Shown: in pieces, positions 37,933-46,448 of the stretch
How the letters are laid out: each line of letters opens with the position of its first letter
How positions within the stretch are numbered: the first letter of the stretch is position 1
Assembly: GCA_026709625.1 (NCBI GenBank)
Contig: JAPOSR010000006.1
Span: 39,011-103,010, forward strand
Reading direction: 5' to 3'
Source: Chloroflexota bacterium
Lineage (GTDB): Bacteria > Chloroflexota > Anaerolineae > Aggregatilineales > Phototrophicaceae
Length of the DNA: 64,000 bases
Notes under the pieces: model-generated
Told to the model about the DNA's origin: nothing
Databases searched by the model: none
Seen by the model: only the letters and a program-made list of their open reading frames with translations
Made by a program: the position numbers and the translations under genes

Positions 37933-39308
37933 GCATCATCGCCCAAAAGCAGCTCGGCGATTTGATTGGCGTCGCCCGCGCTGAATATGCAGACGGCTGC
38001 TGGTCGGCGCGCTTCGCTGCGGATGATGGCGGCGGCGGCGGCAAATGTAGGCATATACTGGGCCGGACAGCGCCCAGAGATCGCCTGCGCCAGGTTCGAG
38101 CTGCTGAAGCCGGCGATGGGTTCTTCGCGCGCCGCATATATCGGCGTAACCAGGGCGCGGTCGGCTTGGTCGAAGGCTTTGGCAAAATCCGCGGCGAATC
38201 GCTGCGCGCGCGTATAAGTGTGTGGCTGCCAGACTGCCCAGATCTGCCGCTGTGGATAACTGCGTCGCGCCGCTTCGAGATTGGCTTGAATAGCCGTCGG
38301 ATGATGCGCGTAATCATCAATGACGACGATGCCGTCGCGCTCGCCACGCAGCTCGAAACGCCGCGCCGCGCCGATGAACCCCGCCAATGCCTCTGCGCCC
38401 TGCTCGATGCTGACGCCCCGTTGTCTGGCTGCGACCAGCGCCGCCAGCGCATTGAGCGCGTTGTGCGCGCCGGGCAATCCCAGCCGCGCCTGACCGCGGA
38501 TCATCCCAGCATGCCGCACCGTGAACTGGCTGCCGAGGCCGGCGAAGCGCAGATCATCCGCCCGCCAGTCTGCCGCTGCGTCGGCGATGCCATAGGTGAT
38601 AACTGGCTCGCCCTGTATCCGCCGCGCTGCCGCCAGCTCCCGCGCAGCAGCATTGTCGGCGCACACGACCAACACGCCAGCGGGACGCAGGGAGGCGGCG
38701 AATCGGCAGAAAGCTGCCCGCAGGTCAGCGACAGAGGCGAAGAAATCCGGGTGGTCATGCTCAATATTGGTCACGACAGCCAAATCTGGAGACAGGCCGA
38801 GGAACATATTGTCGTATTCATCGGCTTCGATGATGAAGGACGCGCCGCTGCCGACCGCCGCATTGCTGCCCGTGTTGCCCATCGTCCCGCCGACTATGTA
38901 GCTGGGGTCTTGTCCGGCGCAGCGCAGAATATGCGTCAGCATAGCGGTCGTGGTGGTTTTGCCGTGCGCGCCAGCCACCGCCAGCGTGTCAAAGCCCGCC
39001 AGCAGCGCGCTCATGAATTGCCGCCGCCGATATACCGGAATGCCCAAAGCCCGCGCCGCCGCCACCTCGATGTGCTCGTCGGGCACAGCCGATGTCGCCA
39101 AGACAGCATCCGCGCCCAAGACAAACTCGGCAGCGTGCCCTGTCTCGACTCGCGCGCCTTCTTTTGCCAGCGCCATTGTGATTTCGCTCATGCGACTGTC
39201 CGAGCCGCTGACATGCAACCCGCGTCCCAGCAAGATACGGGCGATCGCCGACAAACCCGCCCCGCCAATGCCGATTAGATGAATGCGCTGCCCAGCCGCG
39301 AGCAACAT
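37929..39308 (-). CDS. murC: UDP-N-acetylmuramate--L-alanine ligase
   Basis: This 459-residue Mur ligase has the N-terminal UDP-binding loop IGIGGAGLSAIARIL, the ATP loop AVAGAHGKTTTTAML, the central EADEYDNMFL and the C-terminal DDYAHHPTAI. It adds L-alanine to UDP-MurNAc. I chose ATG 39308 (MLLAAGQRIHLIG). The reading from 39359 extends into murG. It begins one base after the murG stop. Confidence 0.94.
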   Translation of the reverse strand: MLLAAGQRIHLIGIGGAGLSAIARILLGRGLHVSGSDSRMSEITMALAKEGARVETGHAAEFVLGADAVLATSAVPDEHIEVAAARALGIPVYRRRQFMSALLAGFDTLAVAGAHGKTTTTAMLTHILRCAGQDPSYIVGGTMGNTGSNAAVGSGASFIIEADEYDNMFLGLSPDLAVVTNIEHDHPDFFASVADLRAAFCRFAASLRPAGVLVVCADNAAARELAAARRIQGEPVITYGIADAAADWRADDLRFAGLGSQFTVRHAGMIRGQARLGLPGAHNALNALAALVAARQRGVSIEQGAEALAGFIGAARRFELRGERDGIVVIDDYAHHPTAIQANLEAARRSYPQRQIWAVWQPHTYTRAQRFAADFAKAFDQADRALVTPIYAAREEPIAGFSSSNLAQAISGRCPAQYMPTFAAAAAIIRSEARRPAAVCIFSAGDANQIAELLLGDDA

Positions 39309-39309
39309 G

Positions 39310-40413
39310 TCAGCCCCGGCCCGTCGCCAACAGCAGCCTCGCCACATTTTCCGCGCCATCGCGATGGTCTAGCGCGCGTGAATTTTTGCGCAGGTCGGCC
39401 ATGCGCGCCTCGTCGGCGAGCAGCTCCAAAACCAGGTCGTCCAGCCTGGCGGCCATGTCTTCGTCGTCGAGCCGCATGGCAGCGCCCCGCTGGCTGAGGT
39501 AATCGGCATTCACTTTCTGATAGCGCCATGCATAGGGGTAGGGCACCAGAATGGCTGGCAAACCAAAAGCCGGCAGCTCAGCCAAAGCGCTGGCGCCCGC
39601 GCGGCAGATCGCCAAGTCGGCCGCGGCAAACGCCAAGCCCATCTCCGCATGCAAATAGGCGAATGCGCGATAATGCGGATGCCTTGCCAAGCTGCCCAAC
39701 TGCTGCTGCATGCGCGCCCAGTCCAGCTCGCCAGTGATGTGAATGATTTGCAGGTTCGCTTCCAGCAGACGCTCCAGGCTGTTGCCCAGCGCCATATTGA
39801 TGCTGCGCGCGCCGCGGCTGCCACCAAAGACCAGCAATGTCTTGCGGTCGCGGGCGAGTTTGAAATGCTTGCGCGCCAGCTCGCGGTCTGCGCAGAGCCG
39901 GTCGCTTTGCAGTGGATAGCCGGTCACCACAGCCTTGCCGTCTGGAAAGAAGCGCAAGGAGGGCGCGGCCGTGACAGCGACTGCGCGCGCCAGCCGCTGC
40001 AAGACCTTGATGGTCAAACCGGGTTCGATATCGGGCAGGTAGATCACAATCGGGATGCGCAGCAGGCTTGCCGCCAGCGCCACTGGAAAGTTTGCCCACC
40101 CGCCAGTGAGCAGAATGACATGGGGCTGGGTTCGCCGCAGGATGCCCAGCGCTTGCCCCATACCCGCCAACAACTTCAGCAAGCTGATGCTCATGCGCAG
40201 CGGGTTGACGCCGTGCATCGGTCCCGCCAGCGCTTCATGATAGCCGGCAAAGCCCAGCCCCGCCGCTTTCACCAGTTTGCTCTCCATGCCACCGACCGCG
40301 CCGACAAAATGCAGTTCGTGCGCCTCAGCCTCCGCGCGCAGCAATGCCTGGGCTGCCGCCAGCGCGGGATAAATATGGCCGCCGGTGCCGCCCGCCCCGA
40401 TCAGTATTCGCAA
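39310..40413 (-). CDS. murG: Lipid II-forming N-acetylglucosaminyltransferase MurG
   Basis: This 367-residue GT28 enzyme starts with a TTG codon and MRILIGAGGTGGHIYPAL. Further motifs are LLTGGWANFPV, GGSRGARSINMAL and CRAGASALAEL in the C-terminal donor site. It adds GlcNAc to lipid I on the inner face of the membrane. The usual HEQNxxPG acceptor loop reads YLPDIEPG here. The start lies inside the ftsW reading frame for 89 bases (40325-40413), an unusually long overlap. Confidence 0.92.
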   Translation of the reverse strand: MRILIGAGGTGGHIYPALAAAQALLRAEAEAHELHFVGAVGGMESKLVKAAGLGFAGYHEALAGPMHGVNPLRMSISLLKLLAGMGQALGILRRTQPHVILLTGGWANFPVALAASLLRIPIVIYLPDIEPGLTIKVLQRLARAVAVTAAPSLRFFPDGKAVVTGYPLQSDRLCADRELARKHFKLARDRKTLLVFGGSRGARSINMALGNSLERLLEANLQIIHITGELDWARMQQQLGSLARHPHYRAFAYLHAEMGLAFAAADLAICRAGASALAELPAFGLPAILVPYPYAWRYQKVNADYLSQRGAAMRLDDEDMAARLDDLVLELLADEARMADLRKNSRALDHRDGAENVARLLLATGRG

Positions 40414-41650
40414 GCTCGCTTCTCCGTTCCGAGATAGGTACGCGGCGCGTCGCCACCCGCTGCACGCTGAGCATCAAACCGACGCCCACCATCACCACAG
40501 TCAAGGACGAACCGCCGAAGCTGATGAATGGCAGCGGCACGCCAGTCGATGGGACAGCGCCTGTCATCACGGCGATATTCAGCAGCGCTTGAATGATTAC
40601 CCAAGAGGTAAAGCCGACGCAGAGCAAAGCGCCAAAATCGTCTTTTGCGCGCCGCGCCAACTGGAAGCCGCGGATGGCAAAGCAGATGAACAAGACAACG
40701 ACAACCGCAGCGCCCAAGACGCCCAGCTCCTCGCCGATCACCGCAAAGATGCTGTCGGTGTGCGGGGCGGGCAATGCGCCAAATTTCTGCTGGGACTGCC
40801 CCACGCCGACGCCAAACCAGCCGCCGCGCAAAAATGCTGTGATGGCTTGCAGGGTATGGTATTCCGCCAACGTTACATCGCGCAGCCCAGCCAGGAAGTT
40901 GTCGACGCGCCGCTGGGCATAGGGCCAAACCTGCAGCAGGAAGACCCCCACGCTGCTCGACAACACGGCGATTGCCGCAAGATGAAAGATATTCGCGCCC
41001 GCCACAAAATACATCGCGCCCGCCGTCAGCACGACGATGGCCGCCGAGCTCAGGTCGGGCTGCTGGGTGATGAGAAAAGCCACCAAGCCTACGACGATCG
41101 CAAAAGGCGCCAAGCCAAACAGAAAACTGGCCACCTGGGTGCGCTTGGAACCCAGCCAAGCCGCCAAGTAGAGCACAATGGCGAACTCCGCCACCTCGCC
41201 AGGCTGGAAGCGCCCCCCCGAAAACGAACGCCGCGCGCCAAACACTTCTTCGCCGATGAAGAGCACCGCCACCAGCGCGACAACCGTAAACAACAGCAGC
41301 CAAACAGCCAAGCGCTTCCAAAAGCGATAATCCACCAGCGCGAAGATGACCATCAACAAAATCGCCGTGCCGATATTGCGCAGGTGCTCTTGAACGAAAA
41401 AGCCGCTGGCTGTCCCATAGGTCTCGCGGCTCCAGTCGAATGTCGCGCTGAAGACCATCAGCGAGCCGATGATGAGCAACAGCAGCACGATCGCCAGCAG
41501 CGGACGGTCGAACATGGTTAGCCAGCGGCTGCCGGGCAGGTCGAAGCGGCGGGGACGGACTGCGCCGTTGTCGAGTGGCAGGCCTCTGCGCTGCCGCAGC
41601 CTGCGCCGCAGTCGCCGATACCGCGCATCGGGGCTGGCTTGCTCGCTCAT
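40325..41650 (-). CDS. ftsW: SEDS-family septal glycosyltransferase FtsW, with altered motif
   Basis: This 441-residue protein has about ten transmembrane segments. It keeps the SEDS catalytic region: Asp258 in LRDVTLAEYHTLQA, then GGWFGVGVGQSQQK and LPAPHTDSIFAVIGEELG. The conserved QPSExxK block reads QPGEVAEF, so the Lys is Glu at residue 155. SEDS proteins polymerise glycan from lipid II. I chose ATG 41650 (MSEQASPDAR), since the longer reading to 41803 lies within murD. A C-terminal tail of about 30 residues overlaps murG. Confidence 0.88.
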   Translation of the reverse strand: MSEQASPDARYRRLRRRLRQRRGLPLDNGAVRPRRFDLPGSRWLTMFDRPLLAIVLLLLIIGSLMVFSATFDWSRETYGTASGFFVQEHLRNIGTAILLMVIFALVDYRFWKRLAVWLLLFTVVALVAVLFIGEEVFGARRSFSGGRFQPGEVAEFAIVLYLAAWLGSKRTQVASFLFGLAPFAIVVGLVAFLITQQPDLSSAAIVVLTAGAMYFVAGANIFHLAAIAVLSSSVGVFLLQVWPYAQRRVDNFLAGLRDVTLAEYHTLQAITAFLRGGWFGVGVGQSQQKFGALPAPHTDSIFAVIGEELGVLGAAVVVVLFICFAIRGFQLARRAKDDFGALLCVGFTSWVIIQALLNIAVMTGAVPSTGVPLPFISFGGSSLTVVMVGVGLMLSVQRVATRRVPISERRSELANTDRGGRHRRPYLSRAGGSPGIAARGG

Positions 41651-41676
41651 CGCTCTCCTCTTCTCGCGCGCCATCA

Positions 41677-43086
41677 TTATAGCTGCGTTACCAATTGGCG
41701 AAAGTGGTTTCCACGCTCGGCGAAATCCGCATAGGCATCGTAACTGGTGCCGCCGGGCGAAAGCAGCACGACATCGCCCGCTTGCGCCAGTCCAGCCGCG
41801 CATTCCACCGCATCAGCCAAGGTGTCGGCGCGCAGCACCTGCTCTTGGCGCGGGCGCATCTGGCTGAGCAAGGGCATCACCTTTGCCGCGACCTGCTTTT
41901 GTCCGTCTTTCCCAAAGACAACGATATGCTTTGCCTTGCGCAGGGCGGTTTGCAGCGCCGCTTGCCAAGGCAGGTCTTTGTCCGCGCCGCCTATCAGCAG
42001 CACCAGCGGCTCGTCATAGCTGGTCAAGGCTGCGCACAATCGGTCGGGCGCAGTGGCGATGCTGTCGTTGACCCAGCTGACGCCATTCCGCGTGCGCACG
42101 ACTTCTAGCCGATGCGCGACCGGCCGAAACTCGCGGATGGCGGCGCGCATCAACTTGGGCGCGATACCGGGACGGTTTGCCGCCAAGCCCATGCCGCCAG
42201 CGATCGCGCAAGCCGCGAGCACATTCGCGATATTATGATCGCCCCGCAGCGTGATGTCGGCGCGCCGGCAAACCACATGCGCCGCGCCATCAAAACTGGC
42301 CGCGCCGGCAACCAGCAGTCGGTCGCCCAGCATAAACGCGCCATTCGCCACCAGTTCATAGCGGCTGAAGCGCAGGGCTTCGCCAGCCACCAAGGGGATA
42401 AAAGGCTGGCTGCCTCTGTCGTCCTGGCAAAGCACCGCCACATCGCTCTTGCGTTGATGCCGCAGTATGTTCGACTTGGCCGCGGCGTATTTTTCCAGGC
42501 TGCCATGCCGATCAAGGTGATTCGGAGTCAGATTCAGGATGGCGGCGACCTGGGGCGAAGAGACCATCAACTCGAGCTGAAAACTGGAAAGCTCCATGAC
42601 GACGATGTCCAGGGGTTTGATCTTCGCCAAGTCTTCGAGCAGGGGATTGCCGATGTTGCCGCCCAGCCAGACTGTATAGCCAGCTCGCCGCAGGATAGCT
42701 GCCACCAGCGAGGCGGTTGTCGTCTTGCCAGCGCTGCCGGTGATGCCGATGACGGGCGCCGGGCAACGTTCCAGGAAGAGCTGGGCATCGTTGCTGAGGG
42801 GGACGCCTCGCTCGCGCGCCGCGGCCAGCAGGGGCAGGTCTGGCGGCACCCCGCCCGAAACGCAGACCAAGCCCGCGCCGGCCAGCGCATCGACCGGGTG
42901 TCCACCCAGATAAAAGCGCACGCCTTGCCAGTCGCGGCGGCGCACAGCCAGATCCTGGGCGCTGCGGCTGTCGGTCACAACCACATCCGCGCCAATCGTC
43001 GGCAGCCAGCGAGCCAAGGCGCGCCCCTGTCTTCCAAAGCCGAAGACGACGACTCGCTTGCCCGCCAGACAATCGCGTCCGCTCAT
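41677..43086 (-). CDS. murD: UDP-N-acetylmuramoyl-L-alanine--D-glutamate ligase
   Basis: This 469-residue Mur ligase has the ATP loop ITGSAGKTTTASLV near residue 115, NLTPNHLDRHGS and VNDSIATAPDR with LLIGGADKDLPW. N-terminal FGFGRQGRALARWL forms the UDP site. It adds D-Glu to UDP-MurNAc-L-Ala. I chose ATG 43086 (MSGRDCLAGKR), 14 bases after the mraY stop. The in-frame reading to 43452 overlaps mraY. Confidence 0.94.
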   Translation of the reverse strand: MSGRDCLAGKRVVVFGFGRQGRALARWLPTIGADVVVTDSRSAQDLAVRRRDWQGVRFYLGGHPVDALAGAGLVCVSGGVPPDLPLLAAARERGVPLSNDAQLFLERCPAPVIGITGSAGKTTTASLVAAILRRAGYTVWLGGNIGNPLLEDLAKIKPLDIVVMELSSFQLELMVSSPQVAAILNLTPNHLDRHGSLEKYAAAKSNILRHQRKSDVAVLCQDDRGSQPFIPLVAGEALRFSRYELVANGAFMLGDRLLVAGAASFDGAAHVVCRRADITLRGDHNIANVLAACAIAGGMGLAANRPGIAPKLMRAAIREFRPVAHRLEVVRTRNGVSWVNDSIATAPDRLCAALTSYDEPLVLLIGGADKDLPWQAALQTALRKAKHIVVFGKDGQKQVAAKVMPLLSQMRPRQEQVLRADTLADAVECAAGLAQAGDVVLLSPGGTSYDAYADFAERGNHFRQLVTQL

Positions 43087-43100
43087 TGTCGCGCCCGAAC

Positions 43101-44126
43101 TTATAACAGCGCCAGCGCCACGCCGACGAACGCGCTCAATATCGCGATCAGCCAAAAACGCTGCACGATGCGCATTTCGCTCCAGCCCAGCAGCTCGAAG
43201 TGATGATGAATGGGTGTGCGCAAAAAGGGCCGCCAGTCCACGCCATAAAAGCGCCGCGTGAGCTTTGCGGAAGCCACCTGGACAATCACGCTGAGGATCT
43301 CGACCACCGGCACAATAGCGATAATGGGCAGCAGCAGCCATTGCCCGGTTATGACAGCGATCGCGCCCAGCGTCGCGCCCAGGGCGAGCGAGCCCGTATC
43401 GCCCATGAATAATTGGGCAGGATGCGCGTTGTACCACAAGAACGCAAAGCACGCGCCCACAACAACAAAGCAGAGCTCGGCGATGAACAGCTGGTTTTGC
43501 AGCACGGCGATGACGCCATACGCGCAGTAGGCGCTGGCAGTGATGATGCCCGCCAAGCCATCCAGCCCATCAGTCAGGTTGGTCGCGTTGGAGCTGGCCA
43601 CAATGATAAATGCGCTAATCACAACATAAATAACGGGGTTCAGCGGGACGGACACTTGTATCAAAGGCAGCGTCAAGGAATTGGCAAATGAGAATTCAAA
43701 ATGCGACATCACGATTGAGGCGATCAACGCCAGGATGATTTGAAAGGCGAACTTGATCCTGCCTGAAAGCCCCTCGCCCAGATTGCCGCGCGAGGTCTGG
43801 ATGCCTTCCCAGTCGTCGATCAATCCCAGCAGGGCAAAGCCGACCAATACGAATAGCGGCAGCAAGATGCTGCGGCCGCTGCCTTCTTCGACGATGCGCG
43901 ACAGATTCAGCGCCAGCGAAAACAAGACCGCTGGCACGATGATCATGATGCCGCCCATGGTTGGCGTGCCAACTTTGTTGATGTGGCTGCTGTCTTGCAG
44001 CTCGGGGCGGATCTGCTTGCCGATCTTCAACAGGCGCAGAATCGCGATGAAAGGCCCGCCCCAGATCATGCCAAGCACGAAGGTCGCGGCGCCGATGCTG
44101 AGCGCCAATGGCAGTTGGCTTTCCAT
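43101..44126 (-). CDS. mraY: Phospho-N-acetylmuramoyl-pentapeptide transferase
   Basis: This 341-residue protein has about ten membrane helices and the MraY blocks: SHINKVGTPTMGGIM, the Asp-Asp pair in GLIDDWEG, NLTDGLDGLAGI, FLWYNAHPAQLFMGDTGSLA and the C-terminal PIHHHFE. It forms lipid I from UDP-MurNAc-pentapeptide and undecaprenyl phosphate. It sits directly after ftsI with two bases between. murE and murF, which usually lie between ftsI and mraY, are absent here. Confidence 0.95.
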   Translation of the reverse strand: MESQLPLALSIGAATFVLGMIWGGPFIAILRLLKIGKQIRPELQDSSHINKVGTPTMGGIMIIVPAVLFSLALNLSRIVEEGSGRSILLPLFVLVGFALLGLIDDWEGIQTSRGNLGEGLSGRIKFAFQIILALIASIVMSHFEFSFANSLTLPLIQVSVPLNPVIYVVISAFIIVASSNATNLTDGLDGLAGIITASAYCAYGVIAVLQNQLFIAELCFVVVGACFAFLWYNAHPAQLFMGDTGSLALGATLGAIAVITGQWLLLPIIAIVPVVEILSVIVQVASAKLTRRFYGVDWRPFLRTPIHHHFELLGWSEMRIVQRFWLIAILSAFVGVALALL

Positions 44127-44128
44127 CG

Positions 44129-45886
44129 CTAGCCTTGCTCTGTCCGCGGCGCACGCAGGCTGGCTTCGACCGCTTGCAGCTCGCGGCGCGTCGCGTCGTC
44201 GGGGATCTCGAGCAAAATTACCAGACGGTCGGCGATGCGTCTGAAGACCGGCGCGGCCACTTCAAAACCGAAAAAGTCGTCGGGCCTGTCCAGCTTGACC
44301 ATCGCCACGACTGCTGGCTCGTCGGCTGGCAAAAAGCCGATGAATGACACGACCGATGAGTTGGGACCCGTCTCATAGCCGATGGCGGTGTTGATCTGGG
44401 CGGTGCCTGGTTTGCCAGCCACAGTATAGTTGGACATATAGGCTTCTGGAGCGCCTTCGCGCACTGCGCGCACCATCAACTCTTTGAGAATGCTGGCGGT
44501 ATCTGGCGAAAGCACGCGCCGGACTGTGCTGTGCCGCGCGTCTCTGACGCCTTCTTCGCCGATTATCTGGCGGACGAGGTGCGGCTGGCGCATAATCCCA
44601 TCATTGGCGATCGCCGCAAAGGCGGTAATCATCTGCATCTGGGTGACCTGCATAGCTTGCCCATAGCTGTTCAGCCCGAAGGTGCTTTCCGTCCAGCCGG
44701 TATCGCCCCGCAAGCGCAGCTCGCCCAGATCTTCATTGAACAATCCCACCCCGGTCGCCTGCCCCAGACCAAAAGCCCGCAAGCCGTTGTAAAACTTTTC
44801 TTCGCCCATCTCCAGCGCCATGGCTGCGCTGCCCACATGCAGCGAGCGCGTCAGCACGCCAGCGATATCAACAACGCCATGCGCCTGAAAATAGCGATTG
44901 CGAAATTCGCGCCCGCCGATCTCGATCACGCCGACATCATTATAGCTCCATTCCGGTGTGATCGCGCCGCTTTCCAGCGCCGCCGCCGCCGTCAGCACCT
45001 GCAACAGCGAGCCCGGTTCATACGTCTCTTGCACAACCGGATTCACAAGCAGGTTGGGGTCGGTAATTTCCAAAAAGTTGTTGGGGTCGAAAGACGGATA
45101 ATTCGCCAGCGCCAGCACTTCGCCATTGCGAGGGTCCATCACGATGACGCTGCCGCGAAATGCCCCATTCTCCTTGACTGCCCGCTCCAGCTCAACTTCC
45201 ATCCAAAATTGCACATCGCGGTCGAGCGTCAGCACGATATCTTGTCCGCGCTGTTCGGCCGGGAGGTCTTCTGGCAAGTCGAAGGGCACATTGCTGACCG
45301 ACAGATCCATGACCCGGCCCGCCAGTGTGCTGTTGTATGCGCCTTCCACGCCCAAGGTGCCGATCAGCCCGTCGTCCAATACGATGCCGATAACATGCGC
45401 CGCCAGGCTGCCTTGGGGATAAAAGCGCCTGGGAATCTCTTCCAAGCCCAGGGATATGTCGTCCAGCGCCGCGACCGCCTGCCCCTGCTCTGCCGAGATC
45501 GGCCCCGCAACAAACTCCCAGACATTGTCGCTGGTCAGCTTAAAAAAAAGCTCTACTTCGTCCATATCCAGGATCACGGACAACTGCTTCATCAAGGTCT
45601 CGGCTTCAAAGACCAGGTTGGGGCTGACGCCAAGACGATACTGCACAACATTGAAGGTCAGCGGCTCGCCATCGCGGTCATAAATCAAGCCGCGCTCGGC
45701 CGGGATGCGCAGCGTCGTATTGGTGATCGAACTGCCGATGCGTTCCAGCTCCTGCCGCACCGACCGCGGGAAGAACTGGAAGTTCGCCAGGTGGATGATC
45801 AGCAAGCTAGCCAGAAAGATCAGAAACAGCGCCACGATGGGCAAACGGGCGTGGATGGTGGCTTGCTGTGTGGATTGTCCCGGCAT
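44129..45886 (-). CDS. ftsI: FtsI/PBP2b-like septal transpeptidase homolog with degenerate active site
   Basis: This 585-residue protein has the full class B PBP layout: a short cytoplasmic tail, one TM at about 17-36, a dimerisation domain (RGLIYDRDGEPL) and a transpeptidase domain. All three catalytic motifs are altered. SxxK is S293-L-L-Q296 inside YEPGSLLQVLT, SxN is S348-L-H350, and KTG is K492-P-G-T495. I checked each codon (CAG, CAT, CCA). Without the SxxK Lys the Ser should not be activated, so cross-linking is not expected. The gene is otherwise uninterrupted and in its normal place between ftsL-like and mraY, suggesting a retained scaffold or FtsW-activating role. This functional reading is inference. 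Confidence 0.9.
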   Translation of the reverse strand: MPGQSTQQATIHARLPIVALFLIFLASLLIIHLANFQFFPRSVRQELERIGSSITNTTLRIPAERGLIYDRDGEPLTFNVVQYRLGVSPNLVFEAETLMKQLSVILDMDEVELFFKLTSDNVWEFVAGPISAEQGQAVAALDDISLGLEEIPRRFYPQGSLAAHVIGIVLDDGLIGTLGVEGAYNSTLAGRVMDLSVSNVPFDLPEDLPAEQRGQDIVLTLDRDVQFWMEVELERAVKENGAFRGSVIVMDPRNGEVLALANYPSFDPNNFLEITDPNLLVNPVVQETYEPGSLLQVLTAAAALESGAITPEWSYNDVGVIEIGGREFRNRYFQAHGVVDIAGVLTRSLHVGSAAMALEMGEEKFYNGLRAFGLGQATGVGLFNEDLGELRLRGDTGWTESTFGLNSYGQAMQVTQMQMITAFAAIANDGIMRQPHLVRQIIGEEGVRDARHSTVRRVLSPDTASILKELMVRAVREGAPEAYMSNYTVAGKPGTAQINTAIGYETGPNSSVVSFIGFLPADEPAVVAMVKLDRPDDFFGFEVAAPVFRRIADRLVILLEIPDDATRRELQAVEASLRAPRTEQG

Positions 45887-45889
45887 GCG

Positions 45890-46360
45890 TCACTCGCCGA
45901 AGGTCTGAAATTGCCGGCGCAAGAGATCAAATTGCGCTTGCAGCCAGCCGCCAAAGGTCTCGGCGTACTCTGCGGCGGCTGGTTCGGCGCTGTGCCTCGC
46001 CGCAGCCGCAAGTGGCTGTGTCGGCCGGTTTGGATTGTAGCCGGCAAAGACCAGGTATTCGATGTCGTCGTTGATGGCTGGGCGGAAGCCGATTTCCACT
46101 GCGCGGGCATACAAACGCGGCACAGTGCGAAAGCTAGCTATCTCGCCGATAAGCCGTTCGTTCTGCTGTTTGACCTCGTCGCGGCGGCTGATGAGGTCTT
46201 CGATCTCGCGATTGGTGATGGCGAAAGCCGCCACCTGCGACAGGTACAAGCTGCCCAAAATCAACAGAACCGCCACGCTCAGGATGGCGATAGCTGTCGC
46301 CTGGCTTTGCGTCTGGAAGCGGCGGCGGCTGAATGTATGTTGAAACCAGGCTTGCGACAT
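45890..46360 (-). CDS. FtsL/DivIC-like bitopic division protein
   Basis: This 156-residue protein has a basic N-terminus, one transmembrane segment (AIAILSVAVLLILGSLYLS) and a heptad-rich stretch (NREIEDLISRRDEVKQQNER) that should form a coiled coil. Position between rsmH and ftsI is where ftsL lies in other genomes. The C-terminal 60 residues (Ala/Pro-rich, then FDLLRRQFQTFGE) are longer than in typical FtsL. It likely belongs to the FtsQ-L-B complex controlling septal synthesis. Confidence 0.75.
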   Translation of the reverse strand: MSQAWFQHTFSRRRFQTQSQATAIAILSVAVLLILGSLYLSQVAAFAITNREIEDLISRRDEVKQQNERLIGEIASFRTVPRLYARAVEIGFRPAINDDIEYLVFAGYNPNRPTQPLAAAARHSAEPAAAEYAETFGGWLQAQFDLLRRQFQTFGE

Positions 46361-46448
46361 GGCCTACCTTGGCGCGCCAAGCCGACGCGCTGTCTCGTGC
46401 CCCAAATGTATCAGAATCGCCAGCTTGCGCAACTTGCCAGCGCGGCGA

